Assembly: GCA_034044135.1 (NCBI GenBank)
Contig: CP139021.1
Coordinates: 6,920,001-6,984,000, forward strand
Length of the DNA stretch: 64,000 nt
Source of the DNA: Flammeovirgaceae bacterium SG7u.111
GTDB lineage: Bacteria; Bacteroidota; Bacteroidia; Cytophagales; Flammeovirgaceae
Direction of reading: 5' to 3'
In this document: positions 41,322-49,399 of the stretch, one piece after another
Layout of the letters: the number at the start of each line of letters is the position of its first letter
Position numbering within the stretch: the stretch's first letter is position 1
Program-made: the position numbers and the translations under genes
Notes under the pieces: model-generated
Database searches by the model: none
What the model was told of the DNA's origin: nothing
What the model saw: only the letters and a program-made list of their open reading frames with translations

Positions 41322-42944
41322 TTATTTTCCTTCCAGAGCTTTATTGATTTCTTCAACACTTTTATGAACTTCATCTGCCTCGGGACTCTTAGCCATTCCT
41401 ATTTTAGCAAATACAGAAAGTGAGGCTCGGTAAGCTTTCATTGCTTCTGGATATTTTTCTTGTTTCTTGTACAAGTCTCCTAAAGCTTTCGAACAAAGGG
41501 TATACTCCTTTGTACTCCTTCCACTATAATTACCAAAGGTATTCAAGGCTTCAACCAGCAACGCTTCTGCTTCTTTGTCTTTCTCTTGCAAAGCTCTCAT
41601 TTTGCCTTTAAGAGCCAGCGTATTAGCATATTCTCCATGATTCTTCTTGAATTTTTTCTCTTTTAGCACTAAGGTACGACTCAGAACTGTATCGGCTTCA
41701 ACATACTTTTCTTGGCCAATGTAAAACTCCGCCAGCAAATCTTGTCCTTGTAAATAATCTAAATGATCTTTTCCAAGGTTTTCTTCTCTCAACTTTTGAG
41801 CTTCTATTAGTTTAGACTCAGCAAGATCAAACTTTTTGGCTTCTATATACAAATCGGCCACATCGCTAAGTGCCGAAGCATAAGCAGGGGCTTTTTTACC
41901 CAAAACTTTCTCCTTTATCTCGGCTGATTTTGCCAAGGCTTCTCCTGCTTGGTCGTACTCTTTTTCCAACTTAAGAACACCAGCCTTCTCTTTTAGCGCA
42001 TCAGCATACTCTATGCTTTCTGCTCCTTTACCTTCTTCAATCAGTTTGAGCTTCTTGTCCAGCAAAACAAGTGCTTCTTTATTTTCTTCAAGCTTCACAA
42101 ACAGATTGATAGTATTACTTATTTCTTTGGCATACTGCTCTTCCAAATCTTTCACCTGAGAAAGAATGCCCAAATACTCCTTGTAAGAACCGACTGCTCT
42201 TTCTTTATTTTCAAGCTTGTAGTAAGAAGCAGCCACTCTTTCATAAGATTCTACAAATTCCTTTTTATCTGCTTTTGCTTTTTCGCTAAAGGCAATATGC
42301 TCGTTGAATTTGGCTATTGCATCTTCATACTTTCTTGTACGGAAAGCAACTTCGCCAGAACCTGCAATAATCTCTCTAAATTCCTCCGAAGTAGGGCTAT
42401 ACACCTTTCTTCCACTTTCGTACAAAGTACCAAAATACCCTTTTGCCAAGTCATATTTTTGACCTATCAAACAAAGATTAGCCAGTTCATAAGCCGTACT
42501 CAAATATTCTTTCGAATCTTTTCCATCCAGCCTTTCTCTTGCTTGCAAACACTTCGTGAAATTCTCCGCAGCTTTTCCATATTTCTTCCCACTTAGGTAA
42601 CAATGTGCTAATCCCTCAAGCATATCGGCATATTCTGACGTACCTGTAGCCCTATCTTCTTTAAAAGCCCTCTCTAAGTCCAAATAATTAACAGCAGCAT
42701 TGCCATAATCTTCCAGTTCTTGGTACGATTTAGCCAAGTAAAGTACTACGGTACGATAGGTCTCATTTTTATTCCCAAACTGCTCGCTTGCTTTCACCCT
42801 AGATTTCAAAAACATCGTTACAGCATTTTTATAATCTTTGTTTTTGTAGGCTACCATTCCTTTAGAGTAAAACTCTTGCCAACCTTGTGCAAATGACAAA
42901 ACAGGTAGGGAAATTAGTGCGATAAAGATGATTAGTTTTCTCAA
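41322..42944 (-). CDS. Exported tetratricopeptide-repeat protein
   Basis: 540 residues from a TTG at 42944. The frame is open further upstream to 43046, but starting at TTG gives a proper signal peptide (RKLIIFIALISLPVLSFAQG), and the longer N-terminus looks untranslated. Nearly the whole mature protein is TPR-like helical repeats with alternating Tyr, Ala and Leu (for example YLAKSYQELEDYGNAAVNYLDLERAF and YADMLEGLAHCYLSGKKYGKAAENF), about 12 units. TPR proteins act as scaffolds. A function is not evident. A strong terminator follows. Confidence 0.85.
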   Translation of the reverse strand: MRKLIIFIALISLPVLSFAQGWQEFYSKGMVAYKNKDYKNAVTMFLKSRVKASEQFGNKNETYRTVVLYLAKSYQELEDYGNAAVNYLDLERAFKEDRATGTSEYADMLEGLAHCYLSGKKYGKAAENFTKCLQARERLDGKDSKEYLSTAYELANLCLIGQKYDLAKGYFGTLYESGRKVYSPTSEEFREIIAGSGEVAFRTRKYEDAIAKFNEHIAFSEKAKADKKEFVESYERVAASYYKLENKERAVGSYKEYLGILSQVKDLEEQYAKEISNTINLFVKLEENKEALVLLDKKLKLIEEGKGAESIEYADALKEKAGVLKLEKEYDQAGEALAKSAEIKEKVLGKKAPAYASALSDVADLYIEAKKFDLAESKLIEAQKLREENLGKDHLDYLQGQDLLAEFYIGQEKYVEADTVLSRTLVLKEKKFKKNHGEYANTLALKGKMRALQEKDKEAEALLVEALNTFGNYSGRSTKEYTLCSKALGDLYKKQEKYPEAMKAYRASLSVFAKIGMAKSPEADEVHKSVEEINKALEGK

Positions 42945-43363
42945 GTTTATAAGAATTTTGAATGTATAATCCGTTACGTAATTTTGATAGTTAGACCTCC
43001 AACAGTGTATATGAAACAAGGCCTCATTATCAGCAAAAAGGATCAAATCACTTTTTCTTGATATCTAAGGACAGTTGGGTAGGATATTTGGTTTGTTATG
43101 TAATGGAACGACGGTAAAGGGATTATATTTTGAAAAAAAAGCAGATATACTGTTAGAAATACACACTTATAAAATGGATTCAGCAGAAAAGAATTTTATC
43201 AATCAAAACACTGTTTTTCAATAGGATATGTAGGTTTTATAAATTTTACTATACCATTACAAGGCAATAGAACTTGCAAGCAAACCTTAATAAATAAAAA
43301 AAAGAGAAGTAATTGTTGTTTATTCCCCTTAAGTAAGCTTTTCGAGATCAAAGCAAAATACCA
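42945..43363. other. 419-base divergent intergenic region
   Basis: Separates the TPR gene and the VWA-like gene. AT-rich, no gene-like frame, and no promoter box or hairpin could be assigned with confidence. Confidence 0.5.
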
Positions 43364-44515
43364 ATGATGAACGTTAGGATACAGGTTATTTTTTCACTTC
43401 TATTTCTCATAGCAGCTTCGCACAGTAGCGTATCAGGAACTTTCGATCCCGATAGGTTCAACAATGTGGTAGTATCCGAATACGAAATAGAAGACAAACC
43501 TTATTTTGCCGTATTGGAAATGGAATATGCCGATTTCGAGATCAAAAACCCAATTCTTTGGAAAACCGATCGACGCAAAAAAAAGGTATATGAAGTAGAT
43601 TTGGTCTACACAAATTATCCCAAAAACAAAGCTGACTGGCTTACCAATTACGATACCCTGCTCCAAAAAAGAATCGATGCCATCACTAGCCTAATTCCCC
43701 AGCTCAAAGAAGATTCTCTGGTAAAATGGAACTTGGTTTTGCAAACAGACTGCCCCGATGCCGAGTCGGCCAAAAACATGTTTCATGGTGCAGTAGTCAA
43801 ATACAGGGTCAAGCTTTCGAAAGGCTTACGGATAGCCATGAGCAGTGTAAGAGATATTATTATTGGCAAAAAGAGCTTTGAAGACTCTGTTGTTTTCCGA
43901 GCTTTTGAGCGCAACCCCGATTGGGAAGATATGCTGGTGGTAAACGACTGGACGGGAAGTATGTACGACTACTGCGCACAAGCTGTCCTTTGGCACCGGC
44001 TTCATGGCGAGCAAGAAAAGATTAAATACCTCGTCTTTTTCAACGATGGAAATCAAAAAATAAACAACCAAAAAGAAATTGGGAAAACAGGAGGGATTTA
44101 TGCCGCTAGGGCAGACAGCATAAAAGAAATAATCACGGTAATGAAGGATGTGATGGTGGGAGGCGCTGGAGGAGACGACCCTGAAAATGATATTGAAGCT
44201 ATGCTATATGGCATCAATAAATTTGATGATTTTGGAGAACTCGTCCTCATTGCCGACAATAAAAGTGCGGTTCGGGATTTGGAACTTCTGCCCAAAATAA
44301 ATAGACCTGTACGGATAATCCTTTGCGGACTGACAGAGAAAAAAGGAATCCATCCCGATTACCTCAAAATTGCCAGAGAAACCAAGGGCTCCATCCACAC
44401 CATCAGCGATGATTTGATAAACCTTGCAGAAACCCAAGAGGGGGAAATAATAGAAGCCCTTGGCTTGCGGTATAGGCTCACCAAGGGCAACTTCGATCAG
44501 GTAGATCGATTATAG
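43364..44515 (+). CDS. Exported protein with von Willebrand factor A-like domain
   Basis: 383 residues. The signal peptide (IQVIFSLLFLIAASHSSVSG) predicts export. From about residue 190 the segment MLVVNDWTGSMYDYCAQAVLWHRL looks like the first strand and metal-site loop of a VWA domain: canonical DxSxS is DWTGS, followed by FFNDGNQKINN and LVLIADNKSAVRDL. The N-terminal 180 residues are unrecognised. It could be a binding or sensory protein. The gene stands alone and is convergent with the D-glutamate pair, with a 19-bp hairpin between them. Confidence 0.75.
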   Translation: MMNVRIQVIFSLLFLIAASHSSVSGTFDPDRFNNVVVSEYEIEDKPYFAVLEMEYADFEIKNPILWKTDRRKKKVYEVDLVYTNYPKNKADWLTNYDTLLQKRIDAITSLIPQLKEDSLVKWNLVLQTDCPDAESAKNMFHGAVVKYRVKLSKGLRIAMSSVRDIIIGKKSFEDSVVFRAFERNPDWEDMLVVNDWTGSMYDYCAQAVLWHRLHGEQEKIKYLVFFNDGNQKINNQKEIGKTGGIYAARADSIKEIITVMKDVMVGGAGGDDPENDIEAMLYGINKFDDFGELVLIADNKSAVRDLELLPKINRPVRIILCGLTEKKGIHPDYLKIARETKGSIHTISDDLINLAETQEGEIIEALGLRYRLTKGNFDQVDRL

Positions 44516-44630
44516 ACTCCGCAAGAGTTTGGAGTTTGAACAGGACTAGCCACCTACCAAAAGTGCTTTATGGTTTTACCTGAGACCTCAGTAAAACCTC
44601 GTTTATTGGTGATGGTTTACGGTTAAGAAG

Positions 44631-44673
44631 AGAGGTTGGAAAAAGTTTCAAAAAGAAACTTTTTCCAACCTCT
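44631..44673. terminator. Long hairpin between convergent genes
   Basis: A 19-bp perfect stem (44631-44649 with 44655-44673) and loop of five A. No T-run follows, so termination activity is uncertain; it may instead be a repeat unit. Confidence 0.5.
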
Positions 44674-44771
44674 AATTCCTCGCACCTAACCTCTTAACTA
44701 TTAAACTTTTCCAATAGTTGGGTTTACCAAGTGGGGTCATAAAAAGCCCAAGCAACAAACACTGGGGAACC

Positions 44772-45839
44772 TTATATTTTCTCTACCCCAAGCCCTGGCG
44801 CATCGGTTAGGCGCATCACCCCATCTGTGATAGTAAAGCCGCCTTTCACTAAATCCCTAGCCAAATCCAAACTACCATCCAAGTCGATGTAGCGTGTTTT
44901 TTCACTGGCAAAAGCTGCATGGAGCGCTGCCGTGATACTGATGATACTTTCATCATTACAGCCCCACATGAGGTCTTGCCCACTATTTTTAGCAATTGTT
45001 GCTATCTCCAGCGCCTTCGACACCCCGCCACATTTCATCAGCTTGATATTAAAAATACCACAAGCTGCAGGCGGTGAAGCCAATTTGAAGCCATCTTCAG
45101 GAGAAATCAAAGATTCATCGGCTGCAATCAACCTTTTTACTGGCTCAGAAAGATGCCTTAACGGTTCAATATTTCCCGCTTCCATTGGCTGTTCTACCAG
45201 CTCTAGGTCTAAACTAGCCGTCCGCTTGTAAAACTCAAGCACCTGCTCAACACTGTAACCTTGGTTTGCATCTACCCGCTGGATAATTCTTGCACCGTAC
45301 CTTTCATAAATCTTGGTCACACGCTCTATATCCTCTTCCAAAGAAATACCAAGCTTTACTTTCAGGTTGGTAAAACCTCTTTCCACATATTCCTCCGCCT
45401 CTTCCAGCGTCTCTTCTACGTTCTTAATCCCAATGGTTATAGAAGTTGGAAGTTCGTACAACTTCTGCCCCAAGAATTTCACCAAAGGAACTCCTAAATA
45501 CTTGGCAAAAAGATCGTAAAGAGCGATATCCAACGCTGCCCTAACCGCTGGCTGGCTTGGGTATTTTGCATTTACCTCAAATAGAAGCTGCTGTACTTCT
45601 CGGATATCCCTTCCAATAAGCCAATCGAAGCTTTCAGCCTCAAGCGTAGCCATGGTCTCATCCAAGGTTTCGCCTATCACGTAAGGACTTGGGTTACTTG
45701 AACCTAGCCCATACATACCGTTTTCTCCAATAATCTCTACATAAGAAACCGAAACGGAATCTGTAGTTTTAAAGGCGATGGTATAAGGTCTTGTAAGCCC
45801 AAGCTCTTCCTTCCGAACTATTATGTCTTTAATTTTCAT
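44772..45839 (-). CDS. dgcA: Enolase-superfamily racemase/epimerase (DgcA-like; dipeptide epimerase fold)
   Basis: 355 residues. Muconate-lactonizing-enzyme type catalytic residues are present: KxK in NLKVKLGIS, the metal ligands Asp in RVDANQG, Glu in LVEQPM and Asp in IAADES, and Lys in FNIKLMKCGG. By sequence alone it is an L-Ala-D/L-Glu epimerase-type enzyme. The preceding gene encodes a DUF1611 protein (6 bases away, same strand), the arrangement of DgcN-DgcA, in which DgcA racemises N-acetyl-D-glutamate. The dgcA name therefore rests on context, and dipeptide epimerase remains possible. Confidence 0.8.
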   Translation of the reverse strand: MKIKDIIVRKEELGLTRPYTIAFKTTDSVSVSYVEIIGENGMYGLGSSNPSPYVIGETLDETMATLEAESFDWLIGRDIREVQQLLFEVNAKYPSQPAVRAALDIALYDLFAKYLGVPLVKFLGQKLYELPTSITIGIKNVEETLEEAEEYVERGFTNLKVKLGISLEEDIERVTKIYERYGARIIQRVDANQGYSVEQVLEFYKRTASLDLELVEQPMEAGNIEPLRHLSEPVKRLIAADESLISPEDGFKLASPPAACGIFNIKLMKCGGVSKALEIATIAKNSGQDLMWGCNDESIISITAALHAAFASEKTRYIDLDGSLDLARDLVKGGFTITDGVMRLTDAPGLGVEKI

Positions 45840-45845
45840 TGTTTT

Positions 45846-46907
45846 CTACTTAAAATTTTTCACAAAATCCGATACTACCTGCCCAAGTCTATCCACTCCT
45901 TTGAGCGGTAAAATCACTGGGATGCCCAACTCTTCTTCGGCTTTAGCCCTAAAGCTTTCCGCGTCTTCATTGCTCATCGTTTTAGTATTGAGCGTAACCG
46001 CAATGGTAGGCGCTCCATAGGTTTTGATCAACTCTATTTCTTCCGCCAAAGAGGGAATGGTATTTTTATACCCTTCGCACCCATGGAAGTAGGTTCTGTC
46101 TGGGTCGTGCTGCAGAACTACGGCATTGGTTTCTCCTGAAATAATAAACTCCGCTCCGCAAGGTCCTGACGGGTTTCTGAGTGCAGATTGCCCTTCCAAT
46201 AAGATAGCATCTGGGTTTTCAGCATCAAAGCAGCTCACAATGGCATGCTCTATTTCTCCTGAAATAAAATCGTTGAGCGTTGAGTCAAAAATGAATCCGT
46301 ATTTGTTTCCCTGCATCCAACCTGTTTGCCCTGTATAAATCATCTCCGCCTTGAAACCATTTTCCACCAAGGCTTCTTTTATGAACCTAGCCGTCGTCCT
46401 TTTGCCCATGTTGCAGTCTGTACCTAATACGGCAATTTTCGGGCAAGTCACTTTACTTATTTTCCCTTTCCAAAAATGAAGTTCTTTGAAGGATTTTGGC
46501 TTACGGATATCTATAATTTCTAGCCCTTTTTTGGCAGCCATCTCAGCTATTTCAGGATTATCCGAAAGGCATTCGTGCAAGCCACTCACCAATGACACAC
46601 CACCATTCAAGGCGTCTTTCAGCTCAGGAATGAGTTCTTCAGGCATTACGCCTCCTTTGCTGGCAATACCCATAATGCAGTACTGGGCTTCTTCCTCACC
46701 ATTTTTCAAAAAATCCTTTACTGAAGAAAAAACAGGAATATCCCTACACTTTCCATCCAATACCTCGCCTGCATCTTTTCCTACAAATTCAGGATCAATT
46801 ACTCCTACTATTTTGTAGCGTTCCGTTCCTCTGATCAACCCATGCGCAGTCTTGGCGCTGTAATGATCCAATTGTCCGTTTGTTAATACGATAGCATTCC
46901 CATCCAT
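45846..46907 (-). CDS. dgcN: DUF1611 P-loop protein, probable D-glutamate N-acetyltransferase (DgcN-like)
   Basis: 353 residues. The N-terminal half is a Rossmann-like part (YKIVGVIDPEFVGKDAGEVLDG). The C-terminal half has a P-loop, VLGTDCNMGKRTTA, and conserved segments YTGQTGWMQGNKYGF and LLEGQSALRNPSGPCGAEF. This is the DUF1611 family, for which a D-glutamate N-acetyltransferase activity (DgcN) has been described in marine bacteria. It is upstream of and probably co-transcribed with the DgcA-like gene. Together they would turn D-Glu into N-acetyl-L-Glu; the final deacetylase is not in the pair. Confidence 0.8.
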   Translation of the reverse strand: MDGNAIVLTNGQLDHYSAKTAHGLIRGTERYKIVGVIDPEFVGKDAGEVLDGKCRDIPVFSSVKDFLKNGEEEAQYCIMGIASKGGVMPEELIPELKDALNGGVSLVSGLHECLSDNPEIAEMAAKKGLEIIDIRKPKSFKELHFWKGKISKVTCPKIAVLGTDCNMGKRTTARFIKEALVENGFKAEMIYTGQTGWMQGNKYGFIFDSTLNDFISGEIEHAIVSCFDAENPDAILLEGQSALRNPSGPCGAEFIISGETNAVVLQHDPDRTYFHGCEGYKNTIPSLAEEIELIKTYGAPTIAVTLNTKTMSNEDAESFRAKAEEELGIPVILPLKGVDRLGQVVSDFVKNFK

Positions 46908-47234
46908 AGTTGTGGTTGTTTTTAAAATGTCGATAAAAAGTTAGTGAGTTGGTTAATATGGTAGGTCGTTTTGCCAAAACTAAAGCGCTTTAGTCAGGCA
47001 TTATTCAAAAGCATGAATAGGGCTAAACACGCCTATGTGTTGAATAGCAATGACTCAAAGCTAAATAATAATTGCTCGAGAAGGAAAAACTTTGGGGCAA
47101 TTATTTGTGAGGCATGGCTAACCTCACTTTAAATCGAAAAATCGATGGTTTCAATGGTTGGCCATTTGCAGTCTTGGTGTAGCAAATACAAACACTCACA
47201 ATAAATCACTCAAAAAAAACATGATTTATTCTCA
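46908..47234. other. 327-base intergenic region
   Basis: Between the ABC exporter gene (downstream end) and dgcN. It must hold the dgcN promoter, but no box could be placed. AATAAATCA (47201) and TGATTTATT (47223-47231) can pair around an A-rich loop before the ABC stop. Confidence 0.5.
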
Positions 47235-49025
47235 CTACGCCCCTTGCTCTTCTTCTGTTTGCAATTGCTTATCGTAAAGCTCTTTGTATGTCCCATTTCG
47301 CATCATCAGTTCCTCGTGAGTCCCTGTTTCTTTTACTTCTCCGCCATCTAGCACTATAATTTTATCTGCCAGCTTAGCCGAGGAAACCCTGTGGGAAATA
47401 ATAATAGAAGTCCTCGCTTCCATGATGGATTTCAGATTGTTGAGAATCGCATTTTCTGTTTTGGTATCTACCGCCGAAAGGCAATCGTCCAAGATCAAAA
47501 TTTCTGGTTTTCTCACAATCGCTCTTGCTATGGAGACACGTTGCTTTTGCCCTCCCGAAAGGGTAATACCCCGCTCACCAACCATCGTTTCTAAGCCCTT
47601 ATTAAATGATTCGATGCTATTATAAAGGTCAGCATCTTTCACCGCCTTCATAATATCTTCTGACTTCAAATCATTGGCTCCAAAAGCGATATTATTTTCT
47701 ATTGTGTCCGAAAAGAGGAAAACATCTTGAGGAACATAACCTATATGGCTACGCAGCTTGTTGATATTGTATTCGGCAATCGGTGTTTCATCTACATAAA
47801 TTTCACCTCCTGTAGTATCATAGAGGCGGCAAAGCAAGTTGGCAATGGTGCTTTTTCCCGAACCAGTTGTTCCCAAAACAGCCAGTGTTTCCCCATTTTC
47901 TACTTCAAAACTCACATTTTTTAGTGCCTTTATCCCCGAATCCGGATAATCGAAGGATACATTTTCAAACTTAATTCTACCCTGTACATCCTTCTGAAGG
48001 TTCTTTTCAGAAACAATATCATTTGGTGTGTTCAAAAACTCATTGATTCTTTTTTGCGAAGCCGCCGCTCGCTGGATAATACTAGTTACCCAACCAAGAG
48101 CCGTTACTGGCCAAGTAAGCAAATTGACATAAATGATAAACTCGGCAATGTTTCCCGGTGTAATCGCCCCGTTGATCACTTCTACCCCTCCCACATACAC
48201 CGTAAGAATGGTACTCAGCCCAATTAGCCCCAACATAAGTGGGAAAAATAGGGCATTTACCATCGCCAAGCGAAGGGACTTCACTTTATAATCGTCACTT
48301 TCTTTTTCAAAATTGTGCAAAGAATCCGCCTCTCTGGCAAAAGCTTTCAACACTCTTATACCCGAAAATGCTTCTTGTACAAAAGTAGACATATCGGAAA
48401 GCCCTTCCTGAATAGCTTCTGAGCGCTTGTTTATAAGCGTATTTACATAATAAATGCTGATTGAAAGTATCGGAAGTGGTGCAAGCGCATACAAAGTAAG
48501 CTTCACATTTACAGTAAGCATATAGCCGATTACCAAAACACAGGTTACGGTAAGATTGATACCGTACATCACCGCAGGTCCCAAATACATCCTCACCCTA
48601 CTTACGTCTTCCGAAATCCTCGCCATCAAGTCACCCGTGTTATTTCGTTTGTAAAAACTCATGGACAAGGCTTGGTAATGGTTGAATATTTCATTTTTCA
48701 GATCGTATTCAACATACCTCGATACTACAATGATGGTCTGGCGCATGAGGAACAAAAAACCGCCACGTATAAAAGCCATCACCACAATCAGAATTCCGTA
48801 GAAAAGGACGATGTACCCAAACTCTTCGTAAAACTCTTGTTGAAATCCACTCCCTTCAAACATAGGATACACTTGTAAGGTCTCGTTCACCAAATCGAAG
48901 GCGTAACGCACCATTTGGGCAGGGAAAATCGCAAATATGTTGGCAAGGGTTACGCAAGCTACACCGAGCAATAAGCGAAATTTATACTTGAGAAAATACT
49001 TATTTAAGTAGGCTAATTCTTTCAA
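47235..49025 (-). CDS. ABC exporter, fused permease-ATPase (MsbA/MdlB-like)
   Basis: 596 residues. Six membrane helices (about residues 15-320) with the loop RYVEYDLKNEIFNHYQALSMSFYKRNNTGDLMARISEDVSRVR, then an ATPase domain with Walker A GTTGSGKST, signature LSGGQKQRVSIARAI, Walker B ILILDDCLSAVD and H-loop IIISHRVS. This is an exporter half-transporter that works as a homodimer or with a partner; no second half is adjacent. Lipid, peptide or drug export are all possible, and the exact substrate is not evident. Confidence 0.92.
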   Translation of the reverse strand: MKELAYLNKYFLKYKFRLLLGVACVTLANIFAIFPAQMVRYAFDLVNETLQVYPMFEGSGFQQEFYEEFGYIVLFYGILIVVMAFIRGGFLFLMRQTIIVVSRYVEYDLKNEIFNHYQALSMSFYKRNNTGDLMARISEDVSRVRMYLGPAVMYGINLTVTCVLVIGYMLTVNVKLTLYALAPLPILSISIYYVNTLINKRSEAIQEGLSDMSTFVQEAFSGIRVLKAFAREADSLHNFEKESDDYKVKSLRLAMVNALFFPLMLGLIGLSTILTVYVGGVEVINGAITPGNIAEFIIYVNLLTWPVTALGWVTSIIQRAAASQKRINEFLNTPNDIVSEKNLQKDVQGRIKFENVSFDYPDSGIKALKNVSFEVENGETLAVLGTTGSGKSTIANLLCRLYDTTGGEIYVDETPIAEYNINKLRSHIGYVPQDVFLFSDTIENNIAFGANDLKSEDIMKAVKDADLYNSIESFNKGLETMVGERGITLSGGQKQRVSIARAIVRKPEILILDDCLSAVDTKTENAILNNLKSIMEARTSIIISHRVSSAKLADKIIVLDGGEVKETGTHEELMMRNGTYKELYDKQLQTEEEQGA

Positions 49026-49399
49026 AAGTGAAGCTTTAAGTGGATGTCAATCTAATTAACCACAAATATCAAAAAATGATTTGGGAAATTGATGTAAAGT
49101 AAGAAAAGGCAAAAACAGAAACTTTTAAAACAGGTAAAATCAGACATTTCTTCCATCCACAAGTATGTTGCGAAGAACAAGATACAAGAAGAGCTTTCTA
49201 AAAATCCCACTAGCTTTCAGTTTGACTTTGTTTGTAAACACCTGATGAAGAACTCTTAAACAAAACCCGCATTTAGGAATAAATTTCGGAAAATATGCTG
49301 CTTTTTGCTTAGGTGTTTGCAATTTTGCGGGATTATATTTTTTAATGTTCAAAACTGCGTTTGTAGGCAGTTGGCAAAAAGTAAGATTCAGAAAAAGCA
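49026..49399. other. 374-base region upstream of the thr operon
   Basis: Contains the thrA leader. No run of Thr or Ile codons and no riboswitch-like consensus was found. TATATTTT at 49334-49341 resembles the -7 element, with a TTTG at 49316 a little too close for the usual spacing. Confidence 0.5.
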
